Shown piece after piece: positions 11,009 through 21,173 of a stretch of 64,000 bases of DNA. The stretch comes from Rhizobium sp. Leaf453. Lineage in GTDB: Bacteria; Pseudomonadota; Alphaproteobacteria; Rhizobiales; Rhizobiaceae. Made by a program: the position numbers and the translations under genes. Position 1 is the first letter of the stretch. Each line of letters starts with the position of its first letter. Location: the NCBI RefSeq assembly GCF_001425605.1, contig NZ_LMRG01000001.1, positions 386,719-450,718 on the forward strand, read 5' to 3'. The notes under the pieces are model-generated. The model saw only the letters and a list, made by a program, of their open reading frames with translations. It was not told the origin of the DNA and did no database searches.

Positions 11009-12636
11009 TGCGTGTTTCCTTCGTGGGAAGCGTGTGGGCCGCGCATGGGACGCCGGGCGCGACCGCGCCGCCAGACACCATCATCGGCCATCATGTCGGT
11101 CAATAGGCCTTCGCGCAGCCCACGATCGGCAACGCGCATGCGCTCCGACGGCCAGCGGCGACGGATGGCTTCGAGAATGGCACAGCCGGCCAGAACCAGG
11201 TCCGCCCGATCCGGTCCGATGCAGGGATTGGCCGCTCGCGCGGTGAAATCCCAGGACAGCAGACGCGCCTGCATGGCCGACACCTCGTCATCCGACAGCC
11301 ACAGCCCGTCCACCTTGCGGCGATCGTAGCGCGGCAGATCGAGATGGACGCCAGCGAGCGTCGTTACCGTTCCGGACGTGCCGATCAGATGGAAGCCGTT
11401 CTCGTCGCCGGGATTGTCGAGCGTATGGATCGCCGGGCAATCGAACTTGGCGAGCATGCCCTGAACTTCGCTCACCATCGCCTCGAAACCCTGCGGCGTC
11501 ACATCCTGGCCGCCATGGCGTTCCGACAGCGTGACGACGCCGACCGGCAGCGATGTCCAGTGGGTGATGTGATTGGCCAGCCGGCTGGACCGGTTTTCGC
11601 CGATCTTGATGACGGCGATTTCCGAGGAGCCACCGCCGATATCGAACAGTACGACCGATTTCGTCTCGCGCCCAACCAGCGACGAGCAGCCGGACACGGC
11701 GAGCCGCGCTTCGGTTTCGCGGGTGATGATCTCGAGCTCAAGCCCGGTTTCCGCCAAAACGCGTTCGAGGAAAGCCTCGCCATTCTCGGCGGCGCGTGTC
11801 GCCTCCGTAGCAATCAGCCGGGTCTTGCGGATATCGCGGGTCTTCAGCTTGGAAGCGCAGACCTTGAGCGCATCGATCGACCGGTCCATGGCATCCTGAG
11901 ACAGCCGGCCGGAGGCGCCGAGCCCCTCGCCCAGCCGCACGATCCGTGAAAACGCATCGACGACCCGGAACTGGCCGGGGCGCGTCGGCTGGGCGATCAG
12001 CAGACGGCAATTGTTGGTGCCGAGATCGAGCGCTGCATAGAGCGGCGAACTTTCGAAGCCGTGCCCGTGAGCATGTCCGTGCGCAGCGCCGTTGCCGCGC
12101 CGTTCGTCACTGCCGTTCTGTTGGCTAGCCGGGCGATCCTCGGTCTTTCGGGCTGGAAACACATGAAACGGCTGTGGCCTTGTAGCAGTATCCGCCAGGG
12201 GACGCGGCTTTTCGCTCGTTGCCAGCGGACGCCCCTGCAGGCTGCGCCTTTGCCGGTGCTTCTTGCTTCGCTTCTGATTGGCGTGATCCGGACCGGCAGC
12301 AGCCACCGGCTTTTCAGCGAGAGCGGAAGCGTTCGGATGGCTTGCGGCAACGGGTTGATTCGGTGCGCCTGGCTGCGCCTGGCCGGATTTCGACCGGCGT
12401 CGACGCTTGCGTTTGCGCACGGGTTCGCCGGTCGCATCTCTCACTTCGGGACGCCCTGTTTCTCCGGCATGGCCGGAAGAACTGGCATTCGCAGGGACAA
12501 TGCGCGACGGCTTTCCCCGCCTGCGCTTGCCCTTGCCGGAACGGGACGGTGTCTGCCCCTCGTTACGGCCTGCTGCCGACGCCCCGGAAACGGACGGCTG
12601 TTCGCCGCTGTCGGGGTCTCTCACGTGTCTGTCCAT
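11005..12636 (-). CDS. ppx: Ppx/GppA phosphatase (exopolyphosphatase family) with long basic N-terminus
   Basis: A 543-residue protein. The Ppx/GppA actin-like ATPase fold begins near residue 193 with [16 protein letters not shown]. It continues with [15 protein letters not shown] and [12 protein letters not shown]. It should hydrolyse polyphosphate ends or pppGpp in the cytoplasm. The first 190 or so residues are low-complexity and rich in Arg, Lys, Ser, Pro and Gln (for example KRKRRRRSK), with a short His run (HGHAHGHG) just before the fold. That extension is longer than in Escherichia coli Ppx and may bind RNA or polyphosphate. It overlaps rlmE by four bases. Confidence 0.9.
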   Translation of the reverse strand: MDRHVRDPDSGEQPSVSGASAAGRNEGQTPSRSGKGKRRRGKPSRIVPANASSSGHAGETGRPEVRDATGEPVRKRKRRRRSKSGQAQPGAPNQPVAASHPNASALAEKPVAAAGPDHANQKRSKKHRQRRSLQGRPLATSEKPRPLADTATRPQPFHVFPARKTEDRPASQQNGSDERRGNGAAHGHAHGHGFESSPLYAALDLGTNNCRLLIAQPTRPGQFRVVDAFSRIVRLGEGLGASGRLSQDAMDRSIDALKVCASKLKTRDIRKTRLIATEATRAAENGEAFLERVLAETGLELEIITRETEARLAVSGCSSLVGRETKSVVLFDIGGGSSEIAVIKIGENRSSRLANHITHWTSLPVGVVTLSERHGGQDVTPQGFEAMVSEVQGMLAKFDCPAIHTLDNPGDENGFHLIGTSGTVTTLAGVHLDLPRYDRRKVDGLWLSDDEVSAMQARLLSWDFTARAANPCIGPDRADLVLAGCAILEAIRRRWPSERMRVADRGLREGLLTDMMADDGVWRRGRARRPMRGPHASHEGNTQ

Positions 12637-12896
12637 TGCGCCGCGCAGAACGAATGCCGCTCAAGGCGCTCTCTTGATTTTCGTTGACCAGACTTTACCA
12701 GCGCCTGCCCAATTCACCAAATTCTTTTTGCGCCGCCGCTTTCATCGCTTATGTTTCGGCAAGCCGCACCTTTCGCGCCACAGGCTGGCACACATTCCAC
12801 CGCTTCCAAAATTTTTTCCAAAATCTATTTGCATCCGCCGATTCTTTGTTTATAAGCCCGCCTCACCAGCCGGGCGCACATATCGCCCCTGAGCGT

Positions 12897-12971
12897 TGGG
12901 GAATAGGTTAACGGTAGACCCACGGACTCTGACTCCGTTAGTCCTGGTTCGAATCCAGGTTCCCCAGCCAA
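12897..12971 (+). tRNA. tRNA-Gln (anticodon CTG)
   Basis: A complete 75-base cloverleaf including the encoded CCA. The acceptor stem TGGGGAA pairs with TTCCCCA, with a weak T1-A72 pair and discriminator G, both typical of tRNA-Gln. The anticodon loop CTCTGAC is closed by ACGGA/TCCGT and shows CTG. The T arm is CCTGGTTCGAATCCAGG. Nothing resembling a second copy of the 3' end is visible downstream. Confidence 0.95.
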
Positions 12972-13358
12972 ATCTCCCTAAAAACTCTAAATTCCTTGAA
13001 TCTCCAGTCATACGCCTTTTTCTGGGCGTGGTTCGAGGTGAACTAGTTGATGGTGCCATCATGGAGCTTTCCCGACGGAGCAAGGATTTGATGGCGTGGC
13101 TGACGCCGCGTTCTCGGGCGAGAAATGCTTTTGTTTTTTACAAGTTCAAGCAAAGCAAAACGCGATCAATATCTTGCCCACACAGCACGTTGGCCTTCAA
13201 CAGGATTTGCCTGATTTTTGGTTTCAAAGCCCAGCCGCGAACCGATACAACCGAAAGTTCAGTACCTCCTCAAATAATGGTTGACTTGAAGCTGAGTAAC
13301 CTGTGTGAAATTTGCTTCGGTACTGACAACCACATGCTGATTGGGGATCGATTCGAGA
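12972..13358. other. Gene-poor stretch between tRNA-Gln and the RTX gene
   Basis: About 390 bases with visibly lower GC than the neighbours. Frames are open in places but show no recognisable family, good start or codon bias. I see no integrase remnant and no duplicated tRNA end. It probably holds the promoter of the RTX gene. Confidence 0.5.
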
Positions 13359-16300
13359 ATGGCGAAAATACTGGAAACGAACGGAGTTACGGTCACGATG
13401 ACCGCAGCTGAATTTTCGACCTTCGATCGCATCGTCACATATGATCAGCCGGCCAATCTGACGGATACCGTCTCCCTTCAAATCGGGAGCATCGGGACAA
13501 TCGACTTTTCCTTGGCGCTGGAGGGGATCCGTGCCGTGGAGGTCTTTGCCTTTGAGGCCGGGAATACGATTACGACAGGTGATGGAGACGACACGATCTA
13601 CGGCAGTGATGCGTCCGACACGCTGAATGGCGGCAAAGGCAACGATACGCTTTACGGCAGCATGAATTATGGCAGCTTGGGCCGCGACATCCTGAATGGC
13701 GGAGACGGAGACGATACGATCTACGCCAGATCGAAATACGCCATCGTCAACGGCGGCGCCGGCTCAGACATCATAATTGCCGGCACAGTAAGCAAGATCG
13801 ACGGCGGCGCTGGTGTGGACCGCCTTCGGACGTCCGGTGATATCTCCAAAATCTCCATTTCGGGGGTGGAGATTCTGGAGGCGGTCAAGCAAATTACGAT
13901 AACGGCGGCTCAACTGTCGAGCTTCGAGTGGATCGGCGCGGGTTTGTACGATGAGGAAACCGGCGGAACCTATTGGCTTTCCGGGGCAGGATCGGTCGAT
14001 CTTACTCAAGCGCTTGGAGGCGTGCGGAAGGTCAATGTCCATACATCCGCTGATGGCAACACTGTAACGGCCGGAGATCTGGACGATCAGTTGTACGGCA
14101 ATGCGGGGGACGACATTCTGAACGGCGGGGCCGGGGATGACGAATTCTGGGACAACTATAGTGTCGATGACAACGATACGTTTAATGGAAACGACGGCAA
14201 CGACCATATCACCGCCTGGGGCAGAAATGACACCGTCAACGGTGGCAACGGCAATGACTTCCTGGCCATCAGTCGTTTGGGTGGACGAGTCGTTACGGCC
14301 ATTGGCGGCAGTGGCTGGGATATCATGGTCGCCAATGGAGATATGAAGGGCTTAACCGTTTCAGAGGTCGAGGTTCTCGATGTCGATGGGGAGAGCATCA
14401 CTGCGACCACCACTCAATTGTCAAGTTTCGAGCGCATCACAAATTATGATTCGCACGGCCCGGCTACGTATTCGGTTACCATTTTTATCTCCGGTTCCGG
14501 CGCGATCAACTTTTCCAAGGCACTCCAGGACGTGGGAGCTGTTGTCGTTACACTGTCCGCCGATGGCAACACCGTAACCGGCGGGGCGAGAGCCGATACA
14601 TTTATCGCTGGAGCCAAATCGGATACCGTTAACGGCGGCGGCGGCGCTGATACTGCGTCCTACGCCGCAGCCACCGTCGGCGTCACGCTCAATCTTGCAA
14701 ACAATGCGCTGAACGCAGGAGGTGCCGCCGGAGACTCGTATTCAAGCGTGGAGAACATCATTGGCTCCCGGTATGATGACAGCCTGACCGGAAACACTGC
14801 CAACAACACGCTCGACGGCGGCCTCGGCACTGATACTCTCGCCGGTGGCCTCGGCAACGATACCTATATTCTCGATAGCACCAGCGACACAATCGTCGAG
14901 AAAGCGGATGAAGGCACCGATCTCGTCCGCTCGTCGATCAGCTACGCCCTTATCGGCAATATCGAGAACCTTACCCTCACTGGTACGTCCGATATCGATG
15001 GAACCGGTAACGGCCTCGTCAATATCATCACCGGCAACGCCGGCAGGAACATACTTGATGGCGGCTCAGGTGCCGATACCCTGATTGGCGGTGCGGGAAA
15101 CGACACCTATGTGGTTGACAGTTCGAGCGACAAAATCATCGAGAAGACAGGCGGAGGTATGGATATCGCCCGCTCGTCTGTCAGCTACACAATCGCCGGC
15201 AATGTCGAGAACCTCACACTTACTGGCACCTCCAACATCAACGGGACCGGCAGCAGCCTCATCAATGTTATTATTGGCAATGCAGGCGATAACATCCTCG
15301 ACGGCGGCACAGGCACCGATACTTTGATCGGCGGTTTGGGCAACGACACGTACTTGATTGATCGAGCAGGCGACAAGGCAATCGAAAATGCTGGTGAAGG
15401 AATCGACCTCGTTCGAGCGTCGGTCAGCTACGTTCTTTCCGGCAATCTCGAGAACCTGACACTCTCCGGTACCGCCGACATCACCGCAGCCGGCAATGAA
15501 TTGGCCAACGTGATAACCGGCAACTCCGGCGGCAACACGCTTTCTGGTGGAGATGGCGACGATATCCTCATCGGCGGCGCAGGATACGATGATCTCAGAG
15601 GCGGTGCTGGGCTTGATACCGCTTCCTATGCCGGCGCCACCAAGGCGGTCATCGCCAGCCTGGTTGACACCAGCTACAATTCTAACGACGCTTCGGGCGA
15701 TTTTTACCGGTCAATCGAGAACCTGATCGGCACGAATTATGCCGACAGGTTGACCGGCAACACCGCCGCAAACGTCCTCGATGGTGGCGACGGCGACGAT
15801 GTCCTGATCGGCGGCGCTGGCGCTGACACGTTGATTGGCGGCAGCGGTATGGACCGGGCGTCTTATGCCGGCGCGAACAAGGGCGTCATGGCAAGCCTGT
15901 CCGATGTATCGGTCAATACGCAGGACGCAAAGGGCGACACCTACGCGTCGATCGAAAACCTTACTGGCACAAGCTTTGCCGACAGGCTGATCGGCAACGC
16001 CGCTGCAAATACGCTGGATGGCAGCTATGGCGATGATATCCTGACCGGCGGCGGTGGTGCCGACAAGCTGGTTGGTGGCAGCGGTGCTGACCGGGCGTCC
16101 TACGCGGGAGCGACCAGGGGCGTTACCGCAAGCCTGTCCGATGCCTCCGTCAACACGCAGGATGCCAGGGGCGATATCTACTTTTCGATCGAGAACCTGA
16201 CTGGCTCAAGCTTTGCCGACAGGCTCACCGGGAACGCCGGCGACAACACGCTGGATGGCGGCGACGGCGACGATATCCTGATCGGCGGCGCGGGAGCGGA

Positions 16301-16877
16301 CAGACTGATTGGCGGCAACGGCATTGACCGGGCATCTTATGCCGGCGCGAGCAAGGGCGTCATGGCGAACCTGTCCGATGCTGCGGTCAATACGCAGGAC
16401 GCCAAGGGCGACACCTACTCTTCGATCGAGAACCTGACGGGTTCAAGCTTTGCCGACAGGCTGACCGGCAACACCGGCGAAAACACTCTGGACGGCGGTG
16501 ACGGCAATGATGTGCTGGCCGGTGGTGCAGGCGTGGACAAACTGATCGGAGGCCACGGGTCGGACATCTTCGATTTCAATTCGCTCTCCGAAAGCGGCCC
16601 GACAAGCATCGGCCGTGACGTCATCGTGGATTTCACGGCATCGAGCGGCGATCGGATTGACCTCTCTTCCATCGACGCAAATTCAAATGCGGTTGGAAAC
16701 CAGGCCTTCATTTTCATTGGAAACGGGTCATTTTCAGGTCAAGCGGGCCAGTTGCGCTATCAGGAGAAGGGATCGAACACGTACATCTATGCCGACGTCA
16801 ACGGAGACAAGTCTGCGGATTTCAGCATCCAGCTTGATGAGGCTATGGCCCTGCAAAAGGACGACTTCATGCTGTAA
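13359..16877 (+). CDS. RTX (hemolysin-type calcium-binding repeat) secreted protein
   Basis: About 1172 residues, acidic, Gly/Asp/Asn-rich, with no N-terminal signal peptide. It has many GGxGxDxLxGG-type nonapeptides that bind calcium and fold as a beta roll. The N-terminal 430 or so residues hold three diverged modules with a [LF]S[ST]F[DE]xI core. Then come three 81-residue repeats (14802-15530) and four 79-residue repeats (15621-16568). The last 95 residues ([30 protein letters not shown]) match the serralysin-type C-terminal domain and would carry the type I secretion signal. No enzymatic domain is seen, so a surface, biofilm or adhesion role is inferred. No type I secretion genes are in the window. 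ATG 13359 is chosen over TTG 13341. Confidence 0.88.
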   Translation: MAKILETNGVTVTMTAAEFSTFDRIVTYDQPANLTDTVSLQIGSIGTIDFSLALEGIRAVEVFAFEAGNTITTGDGDDTIYGSDASDTLNGGKGNDTLYGSMNYGSLGRDILNGGDGDDTIYARSKYAIVNGGAGSDIIIAGTVSKIDGGAGVDRLRTSGDISKISISGVEILEAVKQITITAAQLSSFEWIGAGLYDEETGGTYWLSGAGSVDLTQALGGVRKVNVHTSADGNTVTAGDLDDQLYGNAGDDILNGGAGDDEFWDNYSVDDNDTFNGNDGNDHITAWGRNDTVNGGNGNDFLAISRLGGRVVTAIGGSGWDIMVANGDMKGLTVSEVEVLDVDGESITATTTQLSSFERITNYDSHGPATYSVTIFISGSGAINFSKALQDVGAVVVTLSADGNTVTGGARADTFIAGAKSDTVNGGGGADTASYAAATVGVTLNLANNALNAGGAAGDSYSSVENIIGSRYDDSLTGNTANNTLDGGLGTDTLAGGLGNDTYILDSTSDTIVEKADEGTDLVRSSISYALIGNIENLTLTGTSDIDGTGNGLVNIITGNAGRNILDGGSGADTLIGGAGNDTYVVDSSSDKIIEKTGGGMDIARSSVSYTIAGNVENLTLTGTSNINGTGSSLINVIIGNAGDNILDGGTGTDTLIGGLGNDTYLIDRAGDKAIENAGEGIDLVRASVSYVLSGNLENLTLSGTADITAAGNELANVITGNSGGNTLSGGDGDDILIGGAGYDDLRGGAGLDTASYAGATKAVIASLVDTSYNSNDASGDFYRSIENLIGTNYADRLTGNTAANVLDGGDGDDVLIGGAGADTLIGGSGMDRASYAGANKGVMASLSDVSVNTQDAKGDTYASIENLTGTSFADRLIGNAAANTLDGSYGDDILTGGGGADKLVGGSGADRASYAGATRGVTASLSDASVNTQDARGDIYFSIENLTGSSFADRLTGNAGDNTLDGGDGDDILIGGAGADRLIGGNGIDRASYAGASKGVMANLSDAAVNTQDAKGDTYSSIENLTGSSFADRLTGNTGENTLDGGDGNDVLAGGAGVDKLIGGHGSDIFDFNSLSESGPTSIGRDVIVDFTASSGDRIDLSSIDANSNAVGNQAFIFIGNGSFSGQAGQLRYQEKGSNTYIYADVNGDKSADFSIQLDEAMALQKDDFML
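14802..15530 (+). repeat. Three tandem 243-bp (81-residue) repeats inside the RTX gene
   Basis: Units start at about 14802, 15045 and 15288. The NDTY motif recurs at 14856, 15099 and 15342, exactly 243 bases apart. Each unit contains a calcium nonapeptide, NDTYxxD, a segment like DLVRSSxSY and then NLTLTGT. The units have diverged at many positions. Confidence 0.85.
15621..16568 (+). repeat. Four tandem 237-bp (79-residue) repeats inside the RTX gene
   Basis: The ASYAGA motif recurs at 15621, 15858, 16095 and 16332, exactly 237 bases apart. The last three units are nearly identical in DNA and protein ([22 protein letters not shown]), while the first is more diverged. This points to recent unit duplication. 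Confidence 0.9.
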
Positions 16878-17423
16878 CGATCCCTTCTTGCCCCTTGGTT
16901 GAATGACGTTGTCAGAAACCTGTGCATTACGCGGTGAATCGGGTCGTGCCGTGATGAAGAAAACGGCATCTCCTCAAATGCCGTTTGCATGACGCAGTTC
17001 GGGAAATTCCAACAATTTTAAAGGTGCCATACCGGCACTTGCCAATAGACGCGCCTTCTTCGCGTATCAGGGAGGCCCATTCATGTGCCATGACGGCGAC
17101 AAGAACGGAAAGCGAAATCGCCGGCGATGGGTACAGGGCTGCAGGGCCGATGAGCCGATCGGCCTGCGGGCCAATTCAGCCAAAGCGAGGGCCAATTCCG
17201 GTAAACAGTGCGTTTCCAGGCAACCCGAATCCGCAAATTCGCGTTCATGCCGATCAGAAACATGCGACAATCGGCGTTTTATTTTCGTCGATTTGCGGAG
17301 ACCGGCGCCGTTAAACCATATCTTTTCCGCAGCGCTGAAGACGTGTATACTATTTGTAGACAATAATCGCTGGGTGCGGCCGAACTTCCCAGAACAAGAC
17401 GCAGGGACTGCGATGGAGCTCGA
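16878..17423. other. 546-base intergenic region between RTX gene and GlxA-type regulator
   Basis: It holds the RTX terminator hairpin at 16961-16986. TATACT at 17346-17351 is a possible -10 element for the regulator, without a convincing -35. Open frames on both strands here look like chance frames with no family match that I recognise. Confidence 0.45.
16961..16986 (+). terminator. Hairpin terminator after the RTX gene
   Basis: Perfect 9-base inverted repeat AAACGGCAT / ATGCCGTTT with an eight-base loop, about 85 bases after the RTX stop. Only a short T-run follows. Confidence 0.6.
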
Positions 17424-18422
17424 ATGAAATCCACGGATGCACGCATGCCGGCGGAAAGACTGAAGATCGGCTTCGTCCTGGCGAAGTCGTTTACGCTGTC
17501 GGCCTTCGCGCTGTTCGTCGATACGTTGCGGCTGGCGAGTGACGAGTTCGACCGGTCGGGGCGCGTGCTCGCCGATTGGGAAGTGCTGGGCAGCACGCGG
17601 CATCTGATCACCTCAAGCTGCGGCGTGAAGGTCGCGCCGACGTCGGATTTCGTCGATCCCAGCCAGTTTCATTACATCGTCGTGGTCGGCGGCCTGCTGA
17701 ACAACAGCGCGACCGTGGATCTGGATACCGTCAATTTCCTGAAAAAAGCGGCAGCCAAGAACGTGAAGCTGATCGGCGTTTGCACCGGCACCTTCATTCT
17801 CGCCGAAATCGGGCTGATGAAGGAGCATCGGACCTGTGTCAGCTGGCTGCATTACAACACGTTCCGCGAGCGCTTCCCCGACCATCCGGTGCGCTCCGAC
17901 CGGATTTTCAATCTCGACCGGACGCGCGGCTCCTGTGCCGGCGGCAGCAGTGCCGCGGACATGGCGGCCTTCATCGTCCGGCGGCACATCAGCAAGGAAG
18001 CCGAGCGTAACGCGCTGGAAGTGCTGCAGATCGAGAAAGCCCGCACCGCCCTTGCCATCCAGACCCGCAAGCCGCTCTCGATCGAGTGCAAGGACCCGCG
18101 GATCCGGGCCGTGCTGATCATGATGGAGCAGCATGTCGAAGGAACGCTGCCGATCGAGGAACTGGCCTCGTCCGTCGGCCTTTCCCGGCGGCAGTTGGAG
18201 CGGCTGTTCATGAACGAGACTAAGAGTTCACCCGCACTCGTCTATCGGCGGGTGCGGATGGAGCGGGCCAAGCAGCTGCTGACCAAGACCAAGGCGCCAC
18301 TGATCGAGGTTGCGCTCGAAGTCGGGTTCGAAAATGCCTCGCATTTCTCCCGCGCCTTTTCGCAGGCCTTCGGGCAAAGCCCGACGAAGCTGCGCGCGGC
18401 ACTCGCCGCCATCGAGGACTGA
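17424..18422 (+). CDS. GlxA-family transcriptional regulator (DJ-1/PfpI-like plus AraC helix-turn-helix)
   Basis: A 332-residue regulator. Residues 10-190 form a DJ-1/PfpI (class I glutamine amidotransferase-like) sensor domain with the nucleophile-elbow motif VCTGTFILAEIGLM. Residues 215-325 form an AraC-type DNA-binding domain with two helix-turn-helices (LPIEELASSVGLSRRQLERLF and IEVALEVGFENASHFSRAF). Relatives such as ArgR/GbdR/CdhR control amino acid, betaine or carnitine catabolism. No such catabolic operon adjoins it, so the ligand and target are unknown. Confidence 0.88.
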   Translation: MKSTDARMPAERLKIGFVLAKSFTLSAFALFVDTLRLASDEFDRSGRVLADWEVLGSTRHLITSSCGVKVAPTSDFVDPSQFHYIVVVGGLLNNSATVDLDTVNFLKKAAAKNVKLIGVCTGTFILAEIGLMKEHRTCVSWLHYNTFRERFPDHPVRSDRIFNLDRTRGSCAGGSSAADMAAFIVRRHISKEAERNALEVLQIEKARTALAIQTRKPLSIECKDPRIRAVLIMMEQHVEGTLPIEELASSVGLSRRQLERLFMNETKSSPALVYRRVRMERAKQLLTKTKAPLIEVALEVGFENASHFSRAFSQAFGQSPTKLRAALAAIED

Positions 18423-18431
18423 GCGGAATCG

Positions 18432-18821
18432 TCAGTCTTCGAAGCGGCTTTCGCTCTCCCGGTCGCGCTCGTAAAGCCGTGTCGAAAACGGCGGCAGCCA
18501 GGATTCGCGGCGGATCGTCCAGAGTTCGTATGTCGGCTGGAACTGATCGGGCGCATCGAGCGATCCGAGATTGATCTCGATCTCGTCTCCCGTCCGGCCG
18601 AAGACCGGCGAGCCGCAGCGGGGGCAGAAGAAGCGGCCGGCATAATCGCGCGTCTCGCCCTCGATCGTCACCGCATCCTCCGGAAAGATCGCCGACGCAT
18701 GGAACAATGCGCCGTGATGCTTGCGGCAATCGAGGCAGTGGCAGATACCGACCCGATACGGGGCTCCGCTCGCCACGAACCGGATATCGCCGCACCGACA
18801 ACCACCGATAAACTGCTTCAT
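18432..18821 (-). CDS. GFA family protein (glutathione-dependent formaldehyde-activating enzyme-like)
   Basis: A 129-residue GFA/CENP-V fold protein with the zinc-binding cysteines CRCGD, CHCLDC and FCPRCGSP in the expected order. The Gfa founder was proposed to speed S-hydroxymethylglutathione formation. Most homologues have no assigned reaction. The start is ATG 18821, with GAGGAG ten bases upstream. The frame is open to 18890 without a better start. It is convergent with the GlxA-type regulator. Confidence 0.85.
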   Translation of the reverse strand: MKQFIGGCRCGDIRFVASGAPYRVGICHCLDCRKHHGALFHASAIFPEDAVTIEGETRDYAGRFFCPRCGSPVFGRTGDEIEINLGSLDAPDQFQPTYELWTIRRESWLPPFSTRLYERDRESESRFED

Positions 18822-19012
18822 GATGCATCTCCTCTCGTCCAGCCGAAAGGCGGACCCGAGGACAGCACCGCAATTGCGAGCTCCAGTCAAGAATGCGCAA
18901 GCATCCAGTTCGTTGCCCTCGCGATGGGTGCACCATCGGAAAGCACGCCGGGCGAGAGCATCATGTTCGACACCCTCGCCCGACCCGCTGGTGGAGGGAG
19001 ATTTCCACCAGG

Positions 19013-20113
19013 TTATTGAATGCTTCCACCATCGCGCCGCAGCGTCAGTCCAGTCGCCTTGTCGAACAGGTGAATGCGGGCTTCATCGAAGGAAAATGCC
19101 AACCGCTCGCCCGTTTTCGGGCAGGAAACGGCATCCACCAAAGCCCCGATTTCCTTGCCATCAAGCTTGAAGGTCACAAGGGCATCGTTGCCGTGGAATT
19201 CGATGAGATCGGCCACGCCGGTCAGGACATTGCCGGCAGTCGAGGATGCCTGAACCAGATCCGGGGGGCGGATGCCCAGGACGGCTTCCTGGCCGGGTTT
19301 CAGATCGAACCCATGGCCGGAAATACGGATGTCCGTGCCTTCCGTCCGCAGCAGCCAGCCCGCCTCCCCCCGCGCGACGGTGACGTCGATCAGGTTCATG
19401 TTCGGCGTGCCGATGAAGCCGGCAACGAACAGCGTGCGCGGCCTGCCATAGATTTCCGCCGGAGTTCCCACTTGCTCGATGGCGCCGCCCTTCATCAGAA
19501 CGATCCGATCGGCGAGCGTCATCGCCTCCAGCTGGTCATGCGTCACATAGATCGTGGTCGTCTGCAGCTTCTGGTGAAGCCGGGCGATCTCGACGCGCAT
19601 GTGATGGCGCAGCTTGGCATCGAGATTGGACAATGGCTCGTCGAACAGGAACACTTTCGGGGTCTTGATCATGGCGCGGGCGATCGCCACACGCTGCTGC
19701 TGGCCACCGGACAATTCGGTGGGCTTGCGCGACAGATAGGGTTCAAGCCCCAGGGTCGCGGCAACGGCTTTGATGCGCCGGTCGATATCGGCCTTCGGTA
19801 TTTTCATACGCTTCAGGCCGAAGGCGATGTTGTCGTAGATCGACATGTGGGGATAGAGCGCATAGTTCTGGAAGACCATGGCGACGCCGCGGTCGCGTGG
19901 TTCCAGTTCGTTGACCGCCGTGCCGCCGATCGACACCGTACCGCCGGAAATATCCTCAAGGCCGGCGATCATCCTGAGCAAGGTCGATTTCCCGCATCCG
20001 GAAGGGCCGAGGAAGACGATGAATTCCCGATCGGCGACATTGAGGTTGAAATCCTTGATGACGTTGATGGCGCCGTAATTCTTGTCGACGCCGGAGCAAA
20101 CGATATTCGACAT
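19013..20113 (-). CDS. Sugar ABC transporter ATP-binding protein (MalK/UgpC type)
   Basis: The 366-residue ATPase of a carbohydrate (CUT1) ABC importer. Walker A is GPSGCGKST near residue 38, the Q-loop region is [11 protein letters not shown], the signature is LSGGQQQR, and Walker B is [12 protein letters not shown]. The C-terminal 120 residues form the TOBE/MalK regulatory domain. It is the last gene of the operon, one base after the dehydrogenase gene. The substrate is set by the binding protein and is probably a sugar or polyol, given that dehydrogenase. Confidence 0.92.
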   Translation of the reverse strand: MSNIVCSGVDKNYGAINVIKDFNLNVADREFIVFLGPSGCGKSTLLRMIAGLEDISGGTVSIGGTAVNELEPRDRGVAMVFQNYALYPHMSIYDNIAFGLKRMKIPKADIDRRIKAVAATLGLEPYLSRKPTELSGGQQQRVAIARAMIKTPKVFLFDEPLSNLDAKLRHHMRVEIARLHQKLQTTTIYVTHDQLEAMTLADRIVLMKGGAIEQVGTPAEIYGRPRTLFVAGFIGTPNMNLIDVTVARGEAGWLLRTEGTDIRISGHGFDLKPGQEAVLGIRPPDLVQASSTAGNVLTGVADLIEFHGNDALVTFKLDGKEIGALVDAVSCPKTGERLAFSFDEARIHLFDKATGLTLRRDGGSIQ

Positions 20114-20114
20114 C

Positions 20115-21161
20115 TCAGTTTCCTCCCACTGGCATGCGAATCTGCAGCTTGACGTCCGTCGGCCGGGCGGCGGCGGCTCGCTCGAAAGCGGCGATGCTCT
20201 CGGCGAAATCGAAGGTCTGCGTGATCAGCGGCTTCAGATCGACCTTGCCCGAGGCAATGAGTTGCAGCGCGCGGTCGAAGATATTGGCATAGCGGAACAC
20301 CGTCTCGATGCGCACTTCCCTGGCGATGGCGCCGGATACATCGAAACTCACCGGCTGGACCGGCAGGCCGACGAGAACCACGGCACCTCCCGGCCGGACG
20401 AGATCGAACAGGCCGGCATAGGCCTTGGCGCTGCCGCTGGCTTCGAAGACGATATCGGCGCCCCAACCATCCGTACCGGCTTGAACAACGTCGTTCAAAC
20501 TCTGCTCGCCGATATTGACGGGGATGATGCCCGGATAGCGGCCGGCAATCTCCAGTTTTTCCGCACTGAAATCGGAGACATAGACGGAGGCGCAACCGCC
20601 GGCGAGCGCGGCAAGCGCCACCATGATCCCGATCGGTCCGCAGCCGACGACAACAGCGACATCGCCGGGCGAAATCCGCGCCCGTGCAGCCGCCTGCATG
20701 CCGATCGCGAAAGGCTCGACCATCGCGCCTTCCGCAAAGCTGACATTATCCGGTAGCTTGTATGTAAAGGCCGCCGGGTGGACGACAGAGGGGGTCAGCA
20801 CGCCATGGACCGGTGGCGTCGCCCAGAAGCGGACGTCCGGATCGACATTGTAGATGCCGAGTTTCGACGCGCGCGAGGAGAGGTTCGGAATGCCCGGCTC
20901 CATGCAGACGCGGTCGCCTGGCACCAATCCCTTCACATTGCTGCCGATCTCGACGATCGTTCCGGCCGCCTCATGACCAAGAACCATCGGCTCGCGCAGC
21001 ACGAAGGGGCCGATTGCACCATGGGTATAATAATGCACGTCGCTGCCGCAGATGCCGACCGTATGGATCCGGATCTTGACGTCGTCCGGGCCGATGTCCG
21101 CCGGCAGGTCGATATCCCTGAGCGCCAGTACGCCCTTTTGCTCCAGAACGAGAGCTTCCAT
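20115..21161 (-). CDS. Zinc-dependent alcohol dehydrogenase, xylitol/sorbitol dehydrogenase-like
   Basis: A 348-residue medium-chain dehydrogenase. Catalytic zinc ligands are Cys in [10 protein letters not shown] and the His-Glu of VLGHEAAG. The NAD-binding Rossmann motif is [13 protein letters not shown]. The usual structural-zinc lobe is replaced by [18 protein letters not shown], as in polyol (xylitol, L-iditol, sorbitol) dehydrogenases. It is expected to oxidise the imported polyol to a ketose. It is embedded between permease and ATPase genes of the same operon, which supports a polyol substrate. The exact polyol is not decidable here. Confidence 0.85.
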   Translation of the reverse strand: MEALVLEQKGVLALRDIDLPADIGPDDVKIRIHTVGICGSDVHYYTHGAIGPFVLREPMVLGHEAAGTIVEIGSNVKGLVPGDRVCMEPGIPNLSSRASKLGIYNVDPDVRFWATPPVHGVLTPSVVHPAAFTYKLPDNVSFAEGAMVEPFAIGMQAAARARISPGDVAVVVGCGPIGIMVALAALAGGCASVYVSDFSAEKLEIAGRYPGIIPVNIGEQSLNDVVQAGTDGWGADIVFEASGSAKAYAGLFDLVRPGGAVVLVGLPVQPVSFDVSGAIAREVRIETVFRYANIFDRALQLIASGKVDLKPLITQTFDFAESIAAFERAAAARPTDVKLQIRMPVGGN

Positions 21162-21173
21162 CTGTATGATCCT

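Noticed and set aside
12850..13083. 77-codon minus-strand frame over the tRNA
   Set aside because: It reads through the complement of tRNA-Gln (GTWIRTRTNG is the familiar antisense-tRNA peptide) and is not a gene.
14802..16568. CRISPR-like periodic repeats
   Set aside because: The periods of 243 and 237 bp stay in one reading frame and encode calcium-binding protein repeats. There are no short repeat/spacer units.
12897..17423. Integrated element using tRNA-Gln as attachment site
   Set aside because: No integrase, no repeated 3' tRNA end and no mobile genes could be found up to 17.4 kb. Only the low GC and location hint at it.
17067..17603. 178-codon minus-strand frame before the GlxA-type regulator
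   Set aside because: It is partly antisense to the regulator. The residues show no domain, and no start signal is seen.
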